DNA of 64,000 nucleotides from Luteimonas sp. 9C (GCF_902506295.1 NZ_LR733312.1:891503-955502), one strand, 5' to 3'. Positions 10,366 through 20,143 are shown, counted from the stretch's first letter. Numbers and translations are program-made. Notes: generated by a model not told the origin, from the letters alone.

Positions 10366-13300
10366 ATGTCCTTCGGTCCCCAACGCGCGTCGCTGCGCAT
10401 GCGTCATCTGCTGGCAGGCCTGACGATCCTGCTGCTCGCCTTCGGCCTGGCGGCGTGCAAACGCGAGACCTCCGGGCAGACGCCCGGCATCAGCGGCGAA
10501 GCCATCCGCACCGATCGCGAGACGATCGAGGGTTTCGGCCTGGTGCGGGCCTTTCCCGACCAGCGCGAGGGTGCGCTCGCGCTGGCGCTGGAATTCTCCG
10601 AACCGCTGGTCGGCACCCAGGATTTCGACGCGCTGGTGACCTTCACCGACGGGAGCGCCCGCGAGGGGAGCTGGACGCTGGACGACGACGCCAGGATCCT
10701 GCGCTTCCCGCACGTCGAAGCGAACCGCGACTACACGGTGCGCCTGTCCGGCAGCCTCGCGTCGGCCGCGGGCGACACGCTCGGCGCGGACATCGAACGC
10801 AAGGTCTTCACCGGTGAACTCGACCCGGTCGTCGGCTTCGCCTCCCAGGGCAGCGTGCTGCCGGCCAAGGAATCGCGCGGCCTGCCGATCGTGTCGATCA
10901 ACGTCGCCGAGGTCGATGTCGAATTCCTGCGCGTCGACGACGATGCGCTGCCCGCGTTCCTCACCCAATACCAGCGCGGTGGCCGCCGGGGCAGCTGGGA
11001 GCTCGACAACCGCTGGGGCGAAAAGACGCCCCTGTCGAAACTCGCGACGCCGGTCTACGTCAACCGTTTCGCGATTGATGGCGCGCGCAACGAACGCGTG
11101 CTGACCTATCTGCCGCTGCAGGAGATCCGTGAGCTGCAGCAACCGGGTCTGTATTTCGCGGTGATGAAGCGCGCGGGCGCGTTCGAGGACCAGTACGAAA
11201 CCGCGTTCTTCACCGTCAGCGACATCGGTCTGCACGCGCGTGCCTACGGCGAGGCGTTGTTCGTGCACACCGCCTCACTGCACAGCGGCGCGCCGGTCGG
11301 CAGCGCGGAACTGAAGGTGCTCGACGCCAAGGGCGCGACGGTCTACCGCACCAGCACCGATGCCAAGGGCAACGCGATGCTCGACTACACGCTGGATACC
11401 GGCCACGTGCTGGTCGCCAGCCGCGGCAGCGATGTGTCGCTGCTGCCGTTCAACCAGCCGGCGCTGGATCTGTCGGAGTTCGCGGTCAGCGGCCGCGAGC
11501 AGGCCTGGTTCGACGTGTTCGCGTGGTCGGGTCGCGATCTGTATCGCCCCGGCGAGACCGTGCGCGTGTCGGCGCTGCTGCGTGACCAGGACGGACGACC
11601 GGTCGCGGCCAAGGACGGTCGTTCGCAGTCGCTGTTCGCGCGCCTGCGCCAGCCCGACGGCAAGACGTTCTTCGAGACGCGCGTCGAGCCGGGCGAGGGC
11701 GGCTACTTCCGCTTCGAGCGCGAGATTCCGGTCGATGCGCCCACCGGCAGCTGGCGCGTCGAGTTCCGCACCGATCCCGCCGCGCGCGAAGCGGTGCAGG
11801 GCATGACGCTGCGGATCGAGGAGTTCCTGCCCGAGCGCATGAAACTCGATCTCGACGCGCAGGCAGTGCTGCGTCCGGGCGAGCCGCTGAAGCTGCAGGC
11901 GACCGGCGCGTATCTCTACGGCGCGCCTGCGAGCGGCAACCGGTTCACTGCGCGCCTCGCGCTCGCCGTGGAGCGTTCGCCGGTCGAAGGTCTGCCCGGT
12001 TTCGTGTTCGGCGATGCGACCGTCGACCTGCCGCGCGAGGCGAAGGATGTCTTCGAGGGCACGTTCGATGCGCAGGGGCGTGTGAGCGCGGACATCCCGC
12101 TGCCGGAGGACGCCAGGCCGACGACGCCGATCGCCGCGATCGTCTCCGGCAGCCTGTACGAAACCGGTGGCCGCAGCGTCAACCGCACGCTCAAGCGCGT
12201 GCTGTGGCCGGCCGATGCGCTGGTCGGCGTGCGTCCGCTGTTCGAACCCGACGACGGCGCGGACCCCAATACCAACGCGCGCTTCGAACTGACCCGCGTC
12301 GGCGCCGACGGCAAGCCGCGCCCGCAGGCGGGGCTCAAGGTCTCGCTGATCCGCGAACACCGCGATTACCACTGGCGCAACGACGATGCCGGCTGGCGCT
12401 ACGAATTCACCCGTCGCTTCGAAACCGTCGAGACGCGCACGCTCGATGCCGGCACCGATGCCACGCGCTTCGATTTTCCGGTCGAGTGGGGCGAGTACCG
12501 CATCGATGTCGAGGACCCGGCGACGAAACTGGTGTCGCGCTATCCCTTCCGCGCCGGCTGGAGCTGGGACGACGGCAACCGCGGTCTCGATGCGCGCCCG
12601 GACAAGGTCAAGGTCGCGCTCGACAAGGCCGGGTACCGCGCCGGCGACACGATGCGCGTGACGGTGACGCCGCCGCATCCGGGCAAGGGCCTGCTGATGG
12701 TCGAAAGCGACCGCATGCTCTATCTGCACGAGATCGACGCACAGCCGGGCAGCACCTTCGATATTCCGGTCACCGAGGACTGGGAGCGCCACGACGTCTA
12801 CGTGACCGCGCTGGTGTTCCGCGGCGGCAGCGCGACCAGCACGGTCACGCCGGCGCGCGCGGTCGGCGTGGCGCACGTGCCGATGGAACGGCGCGAGCGG
12901 CGCGTCGCCGTCGGCCTGAAGGCGCCGGCGCTCATCCGGCCCGAAGGCCCGATGCAGGTCACCGTCAGCGCGCCGCAGCTGGCCGGACAGGACGCCTGGG
13001 TCACGGTCTCGGCGGTCGATGTCGGCATCCTCAACACCACCCGGTTCCCGGTGCCCGATGCGTGGACGCACTTCTTCGCGCAGCGCCGGTTCGGCGTGGA
13101 CGCCTTCGATCTCTACGGCCGGGTGATCGAGAGTTTCGAGGGCGGCACCGCGCGGCTGCGCTTCGGCGGCGATGCGCCACTGGCCGCGTTGCCGCAGGCG
13201 CGGCGCCCGACCGCGCGCGTGCAGACGGTCGACCTGTTCGCAGGGCCGGTGAAGCTCGATGCGCGCGGCAACGCGCGCGTCCCGCTGCAGGTGCCTGATT

Positions 13301-15291
13301 TCAATGGGACGTTGCGGGTCTCCGCGGTGGTCTGGTCGGCGGACCGTTACGGCAGCCGCGATGTCGAGACCGTCGTGCGCGCGCCCCTGGTCGCCGAGGC
13401 CAGCATGCCGCGGGTTCTGGCGCCGGGTGACACCAGCATGGTGACGGTGGATCTGGGCAATTTCAGCGGGCGTGCCGGCAGCTTCGATGTCCGCGTCGAC
13501 GGCGTCGGGCCGCTCACGGTGGGCGAGGGCACTCGCCGGGTGGAACTGGGCGTCGACGGCAAGACCACGCTGCGTTTTCCGCTGACCGCGCAGGAGGGCT
13601 ACACGGTCACCAAGGTCCGCGTACGCGTGAACGGCAGCGGCGTCCGGGTCGACCGCAGCTACGATCTGCCGGTGCGGCCGGCCTGGCCGGCGGTGTTGCG
13701 GTCGAACACGCGCGTGCTCGACGGCACGATGCCGGTCACGCTCGACACCGGTCTGATGGACGGGCTGATGGCGGGTTCGGTCAATGCCCGCTTCACCGTC
13801 AGCGCGCTGCCGCCGATTCCGTTCGCCGCGGCGATCACCGGCGCGCTGGGCTATCCCTACGGCTGCGCCGAACAGACCACCAGCCGCGGCTACGCAGCGC
13901 TGCAGCTCGACGATGCCACGGTGTCGATGCTCGGCATCCAGGGCGTGGACGCAGCCAAGCGCCGCCAGTTCGTCGAGGCCGCATTCGGACGCCTCGCCTC
14001 GATGCAGGTCGGCACCGGCCACTTCTCGATGTGGGGCAGCGACGGCTACGTCAATCCGATGCTGACCCCGTACATCGTCGAGTTCCTGCTCGACGCGCGC
14101 GAGGCCGGTTTTGCCGTGCCCGACGCGGTGCTGCAGAAGGCGCTCGAGCGGCTCGGCGAGGATCTGCTGTCGGGCGGCAACGAGTTCTACGGCCAGGACC
14201 ACCGCGAGCATCTGCGTTTCGCGTATCGCGCCTACGCAGGCTACGTGCTCGCGCGCGTGAACCGGGCGCCGCTGGGCACACTGCGCGCGCTCTACGACAA
14301 CGACCGCGGCCGCACCCTCAGCGGCCTGCCGCTGGTGCACCTGGGCCTCGCGCTGTCGCTGCAGGGCGACAAGGCGCGCGGTGAGCGTGCGGTACAGGCC
14401 GGGTTCGACTTCAAGGGCGATCGTCCAGGCTACTTGTGGGACTACGGCACGCCGTTGCGCGACGCCTCGCTGATGATCGCGCTGACCCACGAACGCGGCG
14501 TCGCCAAGCCCGCGTTCGACGCGCGCGCAGTCGACATCGGTCGCGAGGTCGACGTGCGTCGCAACCGCGGCTGGATGTACCTCAGCACGCAGGAGCAGAT
14601 CGCACTCGCGCGCCTCGGGCGTGCGCTCTCGTCCGACCAGCGCAAACGCGTCGGTGGCACGCTGCGCGAAGGCGATGTCGACGAAGCCGTGGCGGCTGCG
14701 ACGATCGTCGGCCGCGCCTACGACGAGGCCGGCCTGCGCCGCGGCGTGCGCTTCACGCCGACGGGCGAACCGCCGATGTACGCGAACATCGACGTCGCCG
14801 GCGTGCCGCGCCAGGCACCTGCCGCCGATGCCGGTGTCCTCAAGGTCGAGCGCCGGCTCTACGGCACCGACGGCAAGCCGTGGACCCCGGGACCGCTGAA
14901 GGAAGGCGAGGCTTTGATCGTCGCCGTCTCGGTCGTCGCCGACCGCGACATGCCCGATGCACTGCTGACCGATCTGCTGCCGGCGGGCCTGGAAGTCGAG
15001 AACTTCAACCTGGGCGACGCGAAGCAATGGGCGGATGTCGTCGTCGACGGCATCCAGATCACCGAGCGCGGCAGCGCGGCGACGGTGCAGCACGAGGAGT
15101 ACCGCGACGACCGCTACGTCGCCGCGCTCAAGCTCGACAGCGGACGCACCGCGCGCGTGTTCTACCTCGTGCGCGCGGTCAGCCCCGGCACCTACACCGC
15201 GCCACCGCCGCTGGTCGAGGACATGTACCGGCCGCAGCTGCGGGGCGTGGGGACTTCCGTGCCGGCGCGGATCACGGTGGTGCAGCCGTGA
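10366..15291 (+). CDS. Bacterial alpha-2-macroglobulin lipoprotein (thioester type)
   Basis: Bacterial alpha-2-macroglobulins are large periplasmic protease traps, thought to protect a cell whose envelope has been breached. The 1641-residue protein has a lipoprotein signal peptide ending in GLAAC (lipid-accepting C31), a long array of macroglobulin beta-domains, and the thioester motif CAEQ at 1167-1170 in GYPYGCAEQTTS. That motif forms the covalent bond to an attacking protease, so this is the active thioester class rather than the thioester-less YfaS-like class. An all-helical thioester domain follows. pbpC lies 93 bases downstream; pairing with this peptidoglycan glycosyltransferase is typical and fits a repair-plus-defence unit. 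Confidence 0.92.
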   Translation: MSFGPQRASLRMRHLLAGLTILLLAFGLAACKRETSGQTPGISGEAIRTDRETIEGFGLVRAFPDQREGALALALEFSEPLVGTQDFDALVTFTDGSAREGSWTLDDDARILRFPHVEANRDYTVRLSGSLASAAGDTLGADIERKVFTGELDPVVGFASQGSVLPAKESRGLPIVSINVAEVDVEFLRVDDDALPAFLTQYQRGGRRGSWELDNRWGEKTPLSKLATPVYVNRFAIDGARNERVLTYLPLQEIRELQQPGLYFAVMKRAGAFEDQYETAFFTVSDIGLHARAYGEALFVHTASLHSGAPVGSAELKVLDAKGATVYRTSTDAKGNAMLDYTLDTGHVLVASRGSDVSLLPFNQPALDLSEFAVSGREQAWFDVFAWSGRDLYRPGETVRVSALLRDQDGRPVAAKDGRSQSLFARLRQPDGKTFFETRVEPGEGGYFRFEREIPVDAPTGSWRVEFRTDPAAREAVQGMTLRIEEFLPERMKLDLDAQAVLRPGEPLKLQATGAYLYGAPASGNRFTARLALAVERSPVEGLPGFVFGDATVDLPREAKDVFEGTFDAQGRVSADIPLPEDARPTTPIAAIVSGSLYETGGRSVNRTLKRVLWPADALVGVRPLFEPDDGADPNTNARFELTRVGADGKPRPQAGLKVSLIREHRDYHWRNDDAGWRYEFTRRFETVETRTLDAGTDATRFDFPVEWGEYRIDVEDPATKLVSRYPFRAGWSWDDGNRGLDARPDKVKVALDKAGYRAGDTMRVTVTPPHPGKGLLMVESDRMLYLHEIDAQPGSTFDIPVTEDWERHDVYVTALVFRGGSATSTVTPARAVGVAHVPMERRERRVAVGLKAPALIRPEGPMQVTVSAPQLAGQDAWVTVSAVDVGILNTTRFPVPDAWTHFFAQRRFGVDAFDLYGRVIESFEGGTARLRFGGDAPLAALPQARRPTARVQTVDLFAGPVKLDARGNARVPLQVPDFNGTLRVSAVVWSADRYGSRDVETVVRAPLVAEASMPRVLAPGDTSMVTVDLGNFSGRAGSFDVRVDGVGPLTVGEGTRRVELGVDGKTTLRFPLTAQEGYTVTKVRVRVNGSGVRVDRSYDLPVRPAWPAVLRSNTRVLDGTMPVTLDTGLMDGLMAGSVNARFTVSALPPIPFAAAITGALGYPYGCAEQTTSRGYAALQLDDATVSMLGIQGVDAAKRRQFVEAAFGRLASMQVGTGHFSMWGSDGYVNPMLTPYIVEFLLDAREAGFAVPDAVLQKALERLGEDLLSGGNEFYGQDHREHLRFAYRAYAGYVLARVNRAPLGTLRALYDNDRGRTLSGLPLVHLGLALSLQGDKARGERAVQAGFDFKGDRPGYLWDYGTPLRDASLMIALTHERGVAKPAFDARAVDIGREVDVRRNRGWMYLSTQEQIALARLGRALSSDQRKRVGGTLREGDVDEAVAAATIVGRAYDEAGLRRGVRFTPTGEPPMYANIDVAGVPRQAPAADAGVLKVERRLYGTDGKPWTPGPLKEGEALIVAVSVVADRDMPDALLTDLLPAGLEVENFNLGDAKQWADVVVDGIQITERGSAATVQHEEYRDDRYVAALKLDSGRTARVFYLVRAVSPGTYTAPPPLVEDMYRPQLRGVGTSVPARITVVQP

Positions 15292-15384
15292 GGTGTGCCG
15301 TCGACCGGGATGCGACGCCGTGGGCGCATCCGGCTACGGACAGGGCATGTTCCGTCGCCGGCCTCGTGACCCGACGACTGCCGG

Positions 15385-17805
15385 ATGAACGCCACGCGTA
15401 AGCGCGTCTCCAGGGTCCTGAGCGCCGTGCGCTCCCGCGGGCGTGGCCGGGCGCCGCCGGGGTGGCGTCGTGCGGCGCAGTGTCTGCGCTATGGCATCGC
15501 GGCGTTGTTGTCGACGCTGTTGCTGCTCGATCTCGCATTCCCGCCGCAAGTCCCGACGCGCGCCGATACGGGTGTCGTCGTTGTCGCACGTGACGGCACG
15601 CCGCTGCGCGCGTTCGCCGACGCCGACGGCGTGTGGCGGCAGCCGGCCACGCCCGCCACCGTGTCGCCGCTGTACCTGCAGGCGTTGCTCGGTTACGAGG
15701 ACCGGTGGTTCCGTCGCCACCCGGGCATCAATCCCTGGGCGCTCGCGCGTGCGGGCGCGCAGTGGCTGCGTGGCGGCCGCATCGTCTCCGGCGGTTCCAC
15801 ACTGACGATGCAGGTCGCGCGCATCCTCGATCCCGTGCCACGTGGCCGCACGGTGCGCGGCAAGCTCGTCCAGCTGCTGCGCGCGGTGCAACTGGAAGTG
15901 CATCTGTCCAAGGACGAGATTCTCGCGCTGTATCTGACGCGCGCCCCGTTCGGCGGGACGATCGAAGGCGTCGAGGCGGCGAGCTGGGCCTATCTCGGCA
16001 AGCCGGCCGCGCAGCTCTCGCATGCCGAGGCGGCGCTGCTCGCGGTGCTGCCGCAGGCGCCGAGCCGGCTGCGTCCGGACCGCGACCCCGGCGCCGCACG
16101 CGTGGCGCGCGACAAGGTGCTCGAACGCATGGCGACGCTGGGCGCGTGGTCGCGTGCGGATGTCGACGACGCCCGGGTCGAAGCGGTGGTCGCGCGCAGC
16201 CTGCGGCAGCCGATGCACGCGGCGCTGCTCGCGCAGCGGCTGCGCGAATCCGCGCCGCGGCAGGCACGCATCGCATCGACGATCGACATCGGCCTGCAGC
16301 GCGTGCTGGAGCAGCGCGTGTCGAGTTATTTCTCGCAACTGCCCGAGCGCACGTCGGCGGCCTTGCTGGTGGTCGACAACCGCACGCTGGCGGTCCAGGC
16401 CTACGTCGGTTCGGTCGCCTTCGGAGACCGCGCGCGGCTCGGGCACGTGGACATGGTGCGCGCCTGGCGGTCCCCCGGCTCCACGCTGAAACCGTTCCTC
16501 TACGGCATGGCCCTCGACGATGGCCTGATCCATGCCGGCAGCCTGATGAGCGATGCGCCGCAGTCCTTCGACGGGTACCGTCCCGGCAACTTCGATGCCG
16601 CGTTCAACGGACCGGTGGCCGCCGACGATGCGTTGCGCCTGTCGCTCAACGTGCCTGCGGTCGATCTGCTCGATCGCGTGGGGCCCGCGCGCTTCGCCGC
16701 GCGACTCGACAATGCCGGCGTGACCCTGCGCTTTCCGCGTGGCGCGGCGCCGAACCTGTCGCTGATCCTGGGCGGCACCGGCGCGACGCTGGAACAGCTG
16801 GTCGGCGCGCACGCCGCGCTGCATCGCGACGGCATCGCGGGCCGCGTTCGCCTGACGCCGGAGGCGCCGCGGGTCGAACGCCGGTTGATGTCACCGGGCG
16901 CGGCCTGGATCGTGCGCGAGATCCTCGAGTCCAACCCGCGGCCGGGCGAGCGCGTGGACACCTTCGACACCGGCGGCCGTCCCCGCGTGTCGTGGAAAAC
17001 CGGCACCAGCTACGGCTACCGCGATGCCTGGGCGATCGGCGGCACGCATCGTTACACGGTCGGCGTGTGGGTCGGACGCCCCGACGGCACACCGTTGCCC
17101 GGCCAGTACGGTGCGGTCACCGCATTGCCGCTGCTGTTCGAAACGATCGACAGCCTGCCGCGCGATCGCGCCGACGCGGTGCGCACGCCGCCGCCTGCCA
17201 ATGTGCGCGAAGTCGGCATCTGCTGGCCGCTGGGCACCGCCGCAGACACCCAGTCGGCGGGCTTGTGCCAGCGTCGCCGCGATGCCTGGACGCTCGACGG
17301 CAACGTGCCGCCGACGTTGCCCGAGCGCGATGCGCGTCGCTGGGGCGCGGGCGTCGTGCGTTTCGATGTCGATGCAGGCAGCGGGCTGCGGCTGTCGGCG
17401 GCCTGCAGCGCGTCGCACGTGCGTCGCAGCGCGGAGGTCGCCCGCTGGCCGGCCCTCGTCGCGCCCTGGCTGCCGGCTTCGGCACGGCAGGCGTCGCGAC
17501 TGCCTGCCCTGTCACCCGATTGCGCGGACGACGGACGCGACGCGGCCGAGGCATTGCACATCGAAGGCCTTACCCCCGGCACCGTGCTGGCGCGTCCGCC
17601 GAACAGCGCGCACGGGGTGCGTTTGCAACTCCGCGCGCTCGGCAGCGAGGGGCGCGTGCAATGGCTGCTCGACGGCCGCTGGATCGGCGAGACGCGCGGC
17701 GCGCAGTGGCTGCGGCACGAATTCGACACGCCGGGCGCGCATGCGTTGACCGCGCTGGCGGATGACGGCGCGTGGCGGCGCGTGGCGTTCCGGGTGGCGC
17801 AGTGA
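15385..17805 (+). CDS. pbpC: Penicillin-binding protein 1C (bifunctional transglycosylase/transpeptidase)
   Basis: PBP1C is a class A peptidoglycan synthase homologue anchored in the inner membrane. The 806-residue protein has a basic cytoplasmic N-terminus, one membrane segment (about 36-52) and a GT51 domain with catalytic glutamate E105 in GYEDRWFRRHPG. The transpeptidase domain has S366-T-L-K369 (SxxK), S420-L-N422 (SxN) and K538-T-G540 (KTG). A C-terminal beta-rich domain typical of PBP1C (BiPBP_C) covers about 700-806. All catalytic motifs are intact. It follows the alpha-2-macroglobulin gene on the same strand, as in E. coli and many other bacteria, and is probably co-transcribed with it. 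Confidence 0.94.
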   Translation: MNATRKRVSRVLSAVRSRGRGRAPPGWRRAAQCLRYGIAALLSTLLLLDLAFPPQVPTRADTGVVVVARDGTPLRAFADADGVWRQPATPATVSPLYLQALLGYEDRWFRRHPGINPWALARAGAQWLRGGRIVSGGSTLTMQVARILDPVPRGRTVRGKLVQLLRAVQLEVHLSKDEILALYLTRAPFGGTIEGVEAASWAYLGKPAAQLSHAEAALLAVLPQAPSRLRPDRDPGAARVARDKVLERMATLGAWSRADVDDARVEAVVARSLRQPMHAALLAQRLRESAPRQARIASTIDIGLQRVLEQRVSSYFSQLPERTSAALLVVDNRTLAVQAYVGSVAFGDRARLGHVDMVRAWRSPGSTLKPFLYGMALDDGLIHAGSLMSDAPQSFDGYRPGNFDAAFNGPVAADDALRLSLNVPAVDLLDRVGPARFAARLDNAGVTLRFPRGAAPNLSLILGGTGATLEQLVGAHAALHRDGIAGRVRLTPEAPRVERRLMSPGAAWIVREILESNPRPGERVDTFDTGGRPRVSWKTGTSYGYRDAWAIGGTHRYTVGVWVGRPDGTPLPGQYGAVTALPLLFETIDSLPRDRADAVRTPPPANVREVGICWPLGTAADTQSAGLCQRRRDAWTLDGNVPPTLPERDARRWGAGVVRFDVDAGSGLRLSAACSASHVRRSAEVARWPALVAPWLPASARQASRLPALSPDCADDGRDAAEALHIEGLTPGTVLARPPNSAHGVRLQLRALGSEGRVQWLLDGRWIGETRGAQWLRHEFDTPGAHALTALADDGAWRRVAFRVAQ

Positions 17806-17869
17806 GCTATGTGCCGGCGCGTGCCCGACCGGACGATCGAGGTTTTCAGGTCAGCGCCGCGCTGCAGCC

Positions 17870-18349
17870 TCAGTCCAGATGCGCGAGCACGTGCGCGGCC
17901 GACGAGACCTTGAACTCGCCCGGCGCTTCGACGAACAGCTGCTTCACCACCGCGTCGTCGGCATACAGCGCGAAGCGCTTCGCGCGCAGGCCCATGCCGT
18001 AGGCGCTGGCGTCCATCTCCAGACCCATGGCCTTGACCAGATCGCCGTTGCCGTCGGAGACCATCTGCAGGCCGTCGGGCACGCCGGCGCTTTCGCCCCA
18101 CGCCTGCATCACGAACGGGTCGTTGACGGCGATGCAGATCACGTCGATGCCGCGCTGGCGGAAGGCATCGAAGTGTTCGACGAAGCCCGGCAGGTGATGC
18201 TCGGAACAGGTGGGCGTGAACGCGCCCGGCACGGCGAACAGCACGACCTGCTTGCCGGCGAACAGGGTCGGCGTGTCGACGACGCGCACGCCGTCGTGCA
18301 TGAGCTTGAGCGTGACTTCGGGAATCGTGTCGCCGATCTGGATCGTCAT
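17870..18349 (-). CDS. Peroxiredoxin, Prx5 type
   Basis: A thiol peroxidase reducing hydrogen peroxide and alkyl hydroperoxides. The 159-residue protein has the Prx5-family active site PGAFTPTCSEHHLPG with peroxidatic cysteine C48, and the usual start MTIQIGDTIPEV. A second cysteine (C72, in DVICIAVNDPF) is in the conserved Prx5 strand and is not a typical resolving position, so an atypical or 1-Cys mechanism with glutathione or glutaredoxin is plausible. It is convergent with pbpC and divergent from the Hsp20 gene, so the 138 bases between 18349 and 18488 hold both promoters. A ribosome binding site is poorly visible. Confidence 0.92.
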   Translation of the reverse strand: MTIQIGDTIPEVTLKLMHDGVRVVDTPTLFAGKQVVLFAVPGAFTPTCSEHHLPGFVEHFDAFRQRGIDVICIAVNDPFVMQAWGESAGVPDGLQMVSDGNGDLVKAMGLEMDASAYGMGLRAKRFALYADDAVVKQLFVEAPGEFKVSSAAHVLAHLD

Positions 18350-18411
18350 GGGGGTGTTCCGGGGAGGGTGAACGGAAGTCTAGCCGCTCGGGATGTGAGC
18401 GCAGGGCAATG

Positions 18412-18439
18412 CTTGAAAGCCCCGCGCGCGATCCCAGAT
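18412..18439 (+). promoter_or_regulatory. Probable sigma-32 (heat shock) promoter of the Hsp20 gene
   Basis: CTTGAAA (18412-18418) is a perfect match to the E. coli sigma-32 -35 consensus. Thirteen bases later TCCCAGAT (18432-18439) resembles the CCCCATNT -10. Transcription would start near 18446, about 42 bases before the Hsp20 ATG. Confidence 0.7.
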
Positions 18440-18487
18440 CGGGGCCATCGCGGCCTTCGGTGCCGCCCCAAGATCGGAGTCACTCCC

Positions 18488-18991
18488 ATGCGCCATGAAG
18501 CATTCCGCGCCACCGCCCGCCAGGCGAACCAGGGCGCCTCGACGCGTCTGCACGACGAGATGCGCCAGTTCCTGCAGCAGTTCGTCCAGAGCGATGCCGA
18601 CGCATCGTCCGTCGTCACCAGCGAATGGACGCCCCGGGTCGACATCCGCGAAGAACGCTCGCGGTTCGTGATCCTCGCCGACCTGCCGGGTATCGATCCG
18701 GCGCAGGTGGAGATCTGGATGGACAAGGGCGTGCTGAGCCTCAAGGGCGAGCGTGCGCCTTCCAGCCAGGACGCGAGCGACGGTCAGCCCGGCGACGTGC
18801 GGTTCTCGCGCCTCGAGCGCACCACGGGTCGGTTCCATCGCCGCTTCACGCTGCCCGACAGCGCCGACGCCGATGCGATCACGGCCAGCGGCCACCACGG
18901 CGTGCTCGAGATCAGCATTCCCAAGCGCGCGGAATCCACGCCGCGTCGCATCCAGGTCGGCGCGGCGTCCGAAGGCGGCACGCGCCAGTAA
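18488..18991 (+). CDS. Small heat-shock protein, Hsp20 family
   Basis: Small heat-shock proteins hold unfolding proteins in a refoldable state without ATP. The 167-residue product has an alpha-crystallin domain at about 47-152, starting WTPRVDIREE, with LADLPGIDPAQVEIWMDKG and the closing G-V-L motif HHGVLEISIPKRAE. The C-terminal tail lacks a clear IxI motif. The start at 18488 has GGAG 8 bases upstream; the much longer frame running back to 17762 is antisense to the peroxiredoxin gene and is not used. A sigma-32-like promoter lies upstream and a J-protein follows, so a heat-response cluster is likely. Confidence 0.92.
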   Translation: MRHEAFRATARQANQGASTRLHDEMRQFLQQFVQSDADASSVVTSEWTPRVDIREERSRFVILADLPGIDPAQVEIWMDKGVLSLKGERAPSSQDASDGQPGDVRFSRLERTTGRFHRRFTLPDSADADAITASGHHGVLEISIPKRAESTPRRIQVGAASEGGTRQ

Positions 18992-19029
18992 CCTTGGGTC
19001 TGCAGCAGTCGTGTGTACGGCCGCTGCAT

Positions 19030-19080
19030 CCACGACGCGGCGACGGCCTGCGGGTATCCTGCGGGCCGTCGCCGTCGTGG
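19030..19080 (+). repeat. Long imperfect hairpin between the Hsp20 and J-protein genes
   Basis: CCACGAC (19030-19036) plus GGCGACGGCC (19039-19048) pair with GGCCGTCGCC (19064-19073) plus GTCGTGG (19074-19080): 17 bp with a 2-base bulge and a 15-base loop. No T-run follows. The loop carries TATCCT, a -10-like hexamer also seen before fumC. It could be an attenuator or a processing site. Confidence 0.55.
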
Positions 19081-19125
19081 CGTTGAATGCAAGACGGGCG
19101 TGCGCCCGCACTGGACCTGAAGCAC

Positions 19126-20031
19126 ATGCAGTTTAAGGATTACTACGAGATTCTCGGCGTCGACGCGAACGCGGGCGATGCGGAGATCAAGACCGCCTAC
19201 CGCCGGCTCGCGCGCAAGTACCACCCGGACGTCAGCAAGGAACCGGGTGCGGAAGACACGTTCAAGTCGGTCAACGAGGCCTACGAGGCGTTGCGCGACC
19301 CGGAGAAGCGCAAGGCCTACGACCAGCTCCGCGCGCGCGGTTACCGGCCGGGCGACGACGTGCAGCCGCCGCCGGGCGGATTCGGCGGCGGCCCGGGCGG
19401 CGTGGATTTCGACGAGATCTTCGCCGGCGGTGGTGCGGGCGGCGGCTTCAGCGATTTCTTCGAGCAGATGTTCGGCCGGCGCGCGGGCGGCTATGCCGGT
19501 CCCCAGCAGCCCGGTCGAGGCGGTCCGCCGCCGCGCGGTGACACGCGCGCGCGCCTGGCGGTCACGCTGGAAACAATCCACCGCGGCGACAGCGTGCGGG
19601 TGCCGGTGATGGGCAAGACCTTCGAGGTGAAGATTCCGCGCGGCATCCGGCCGGGGCAGGTCGTGCGTCTGCCGCGACAGGGCCAGCAGGGAGGCGATCT
19701 GCTACTGGAGATCGAATACGCCGCGCATCCCGACTTCGAGGTCGACGGTCGCAACATCATCCACACGCTGCCGATCGCGCCGTGGGATGCCGCACTCGGT
19801 GCGACGATCAGCGTGGCCACGCTCGGCGGCCACGTGGACCTGAAGATTCCGGCGAGCTCCGAAGCCGGTCGCAAGTTGCGACTGCGCGGGCGGGGGCTGC
19901 CGGGCACCGGCGGCGCGCCGGACGGTGACCAGATCGTGGAGCTCGAGATCCAGGCGCCGGTGGCGCAGGACATGCAGCAGGTCGCGGCCTACGAGGCGTT
20001 GCGCGACGCGTTTCTCGCCAGGAAGGCGTAA
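19126..20031 (+). CDS. cbpA: J-domain co-chaperone, CbpA-like (class II DnaJ)
   Basis: A DnaK co-chaperone that also resembles the nucleoid-associated curved-DNA-binding protein CbpA. The 301-residue protein starts with a J-domain (residues 1-70) containing HPD at 33-35. A Gly/Phe-rich linker follows (about 80-135, with GGFGGGPGGVDFDEIF), then two beta-barrel substrate-binding domains. The cysteine-rich zinc finger of true DnaJ is absent. The start at 19126 (MQFKDYYEILGV) matches the normal start of the family; the upstream ATG at 19087 would add 13 unlikely residues. It lies downstream of the Hsp20 gene. No cbpM is adjacent, so functional equivalence to CbpA is an inference. Confidence 0.88.
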   Translation: MQFKDYYEILGVDANAGDAEIKTAYRRLARKYHPDVSKEPGAEDTFKSVNEAYEALRDPEKRKAYDQLRARGYRPGDDVQPPPGGFGGGPGGVDFDEIFAGGGAGGGFSDFFEQMFGRRAGGYAGPQQPGRGGPPPRGDTRARLAVTLETIHRGDSVRVPVMGKTFEVKIPRGIRPGQVVRLPRQGQQGGDLLLEIEYAAHPDFEVDGRNIIHTLPIAPWDAALGATISVATLGGHVDLKIPASSEAGRKLRLRGRGLPGTGGAPDGDQIVELEIQAPVAQDMQQVAAYEALRDAFLARKA

Positions 20032-20143
20032 TCCGGTCGTAGGCGTCTGCGGCGCGTGGCGACGGGATGAAACCGCTCGCGACGCCGTCGCGGCGCGTCT
20101 GATGCGCGGACGGCAGTGCACGCAGACCCGCCAGGACGCACGT

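Noticed and set aside
11275-15093. A 1272-codon minus-strand open frame opposite the alpha-2-macroglobulin gene
   Set aside because: Same cause: codon-bias shadow of a real gene with lipobox and thioester; the translation is low-complexity Arg/Ala/His.
18437-18479. RNA thermometer masking the Hsp20 ribosome binding site (GATCGGGGC pairing with GCCCC-AA-GATC)
   Set aside because: The 5' arm overlaps the predicted sigma-32 -10 and start point, so it would not be in the mRNA. It would only be viable if transcription began further upstream.
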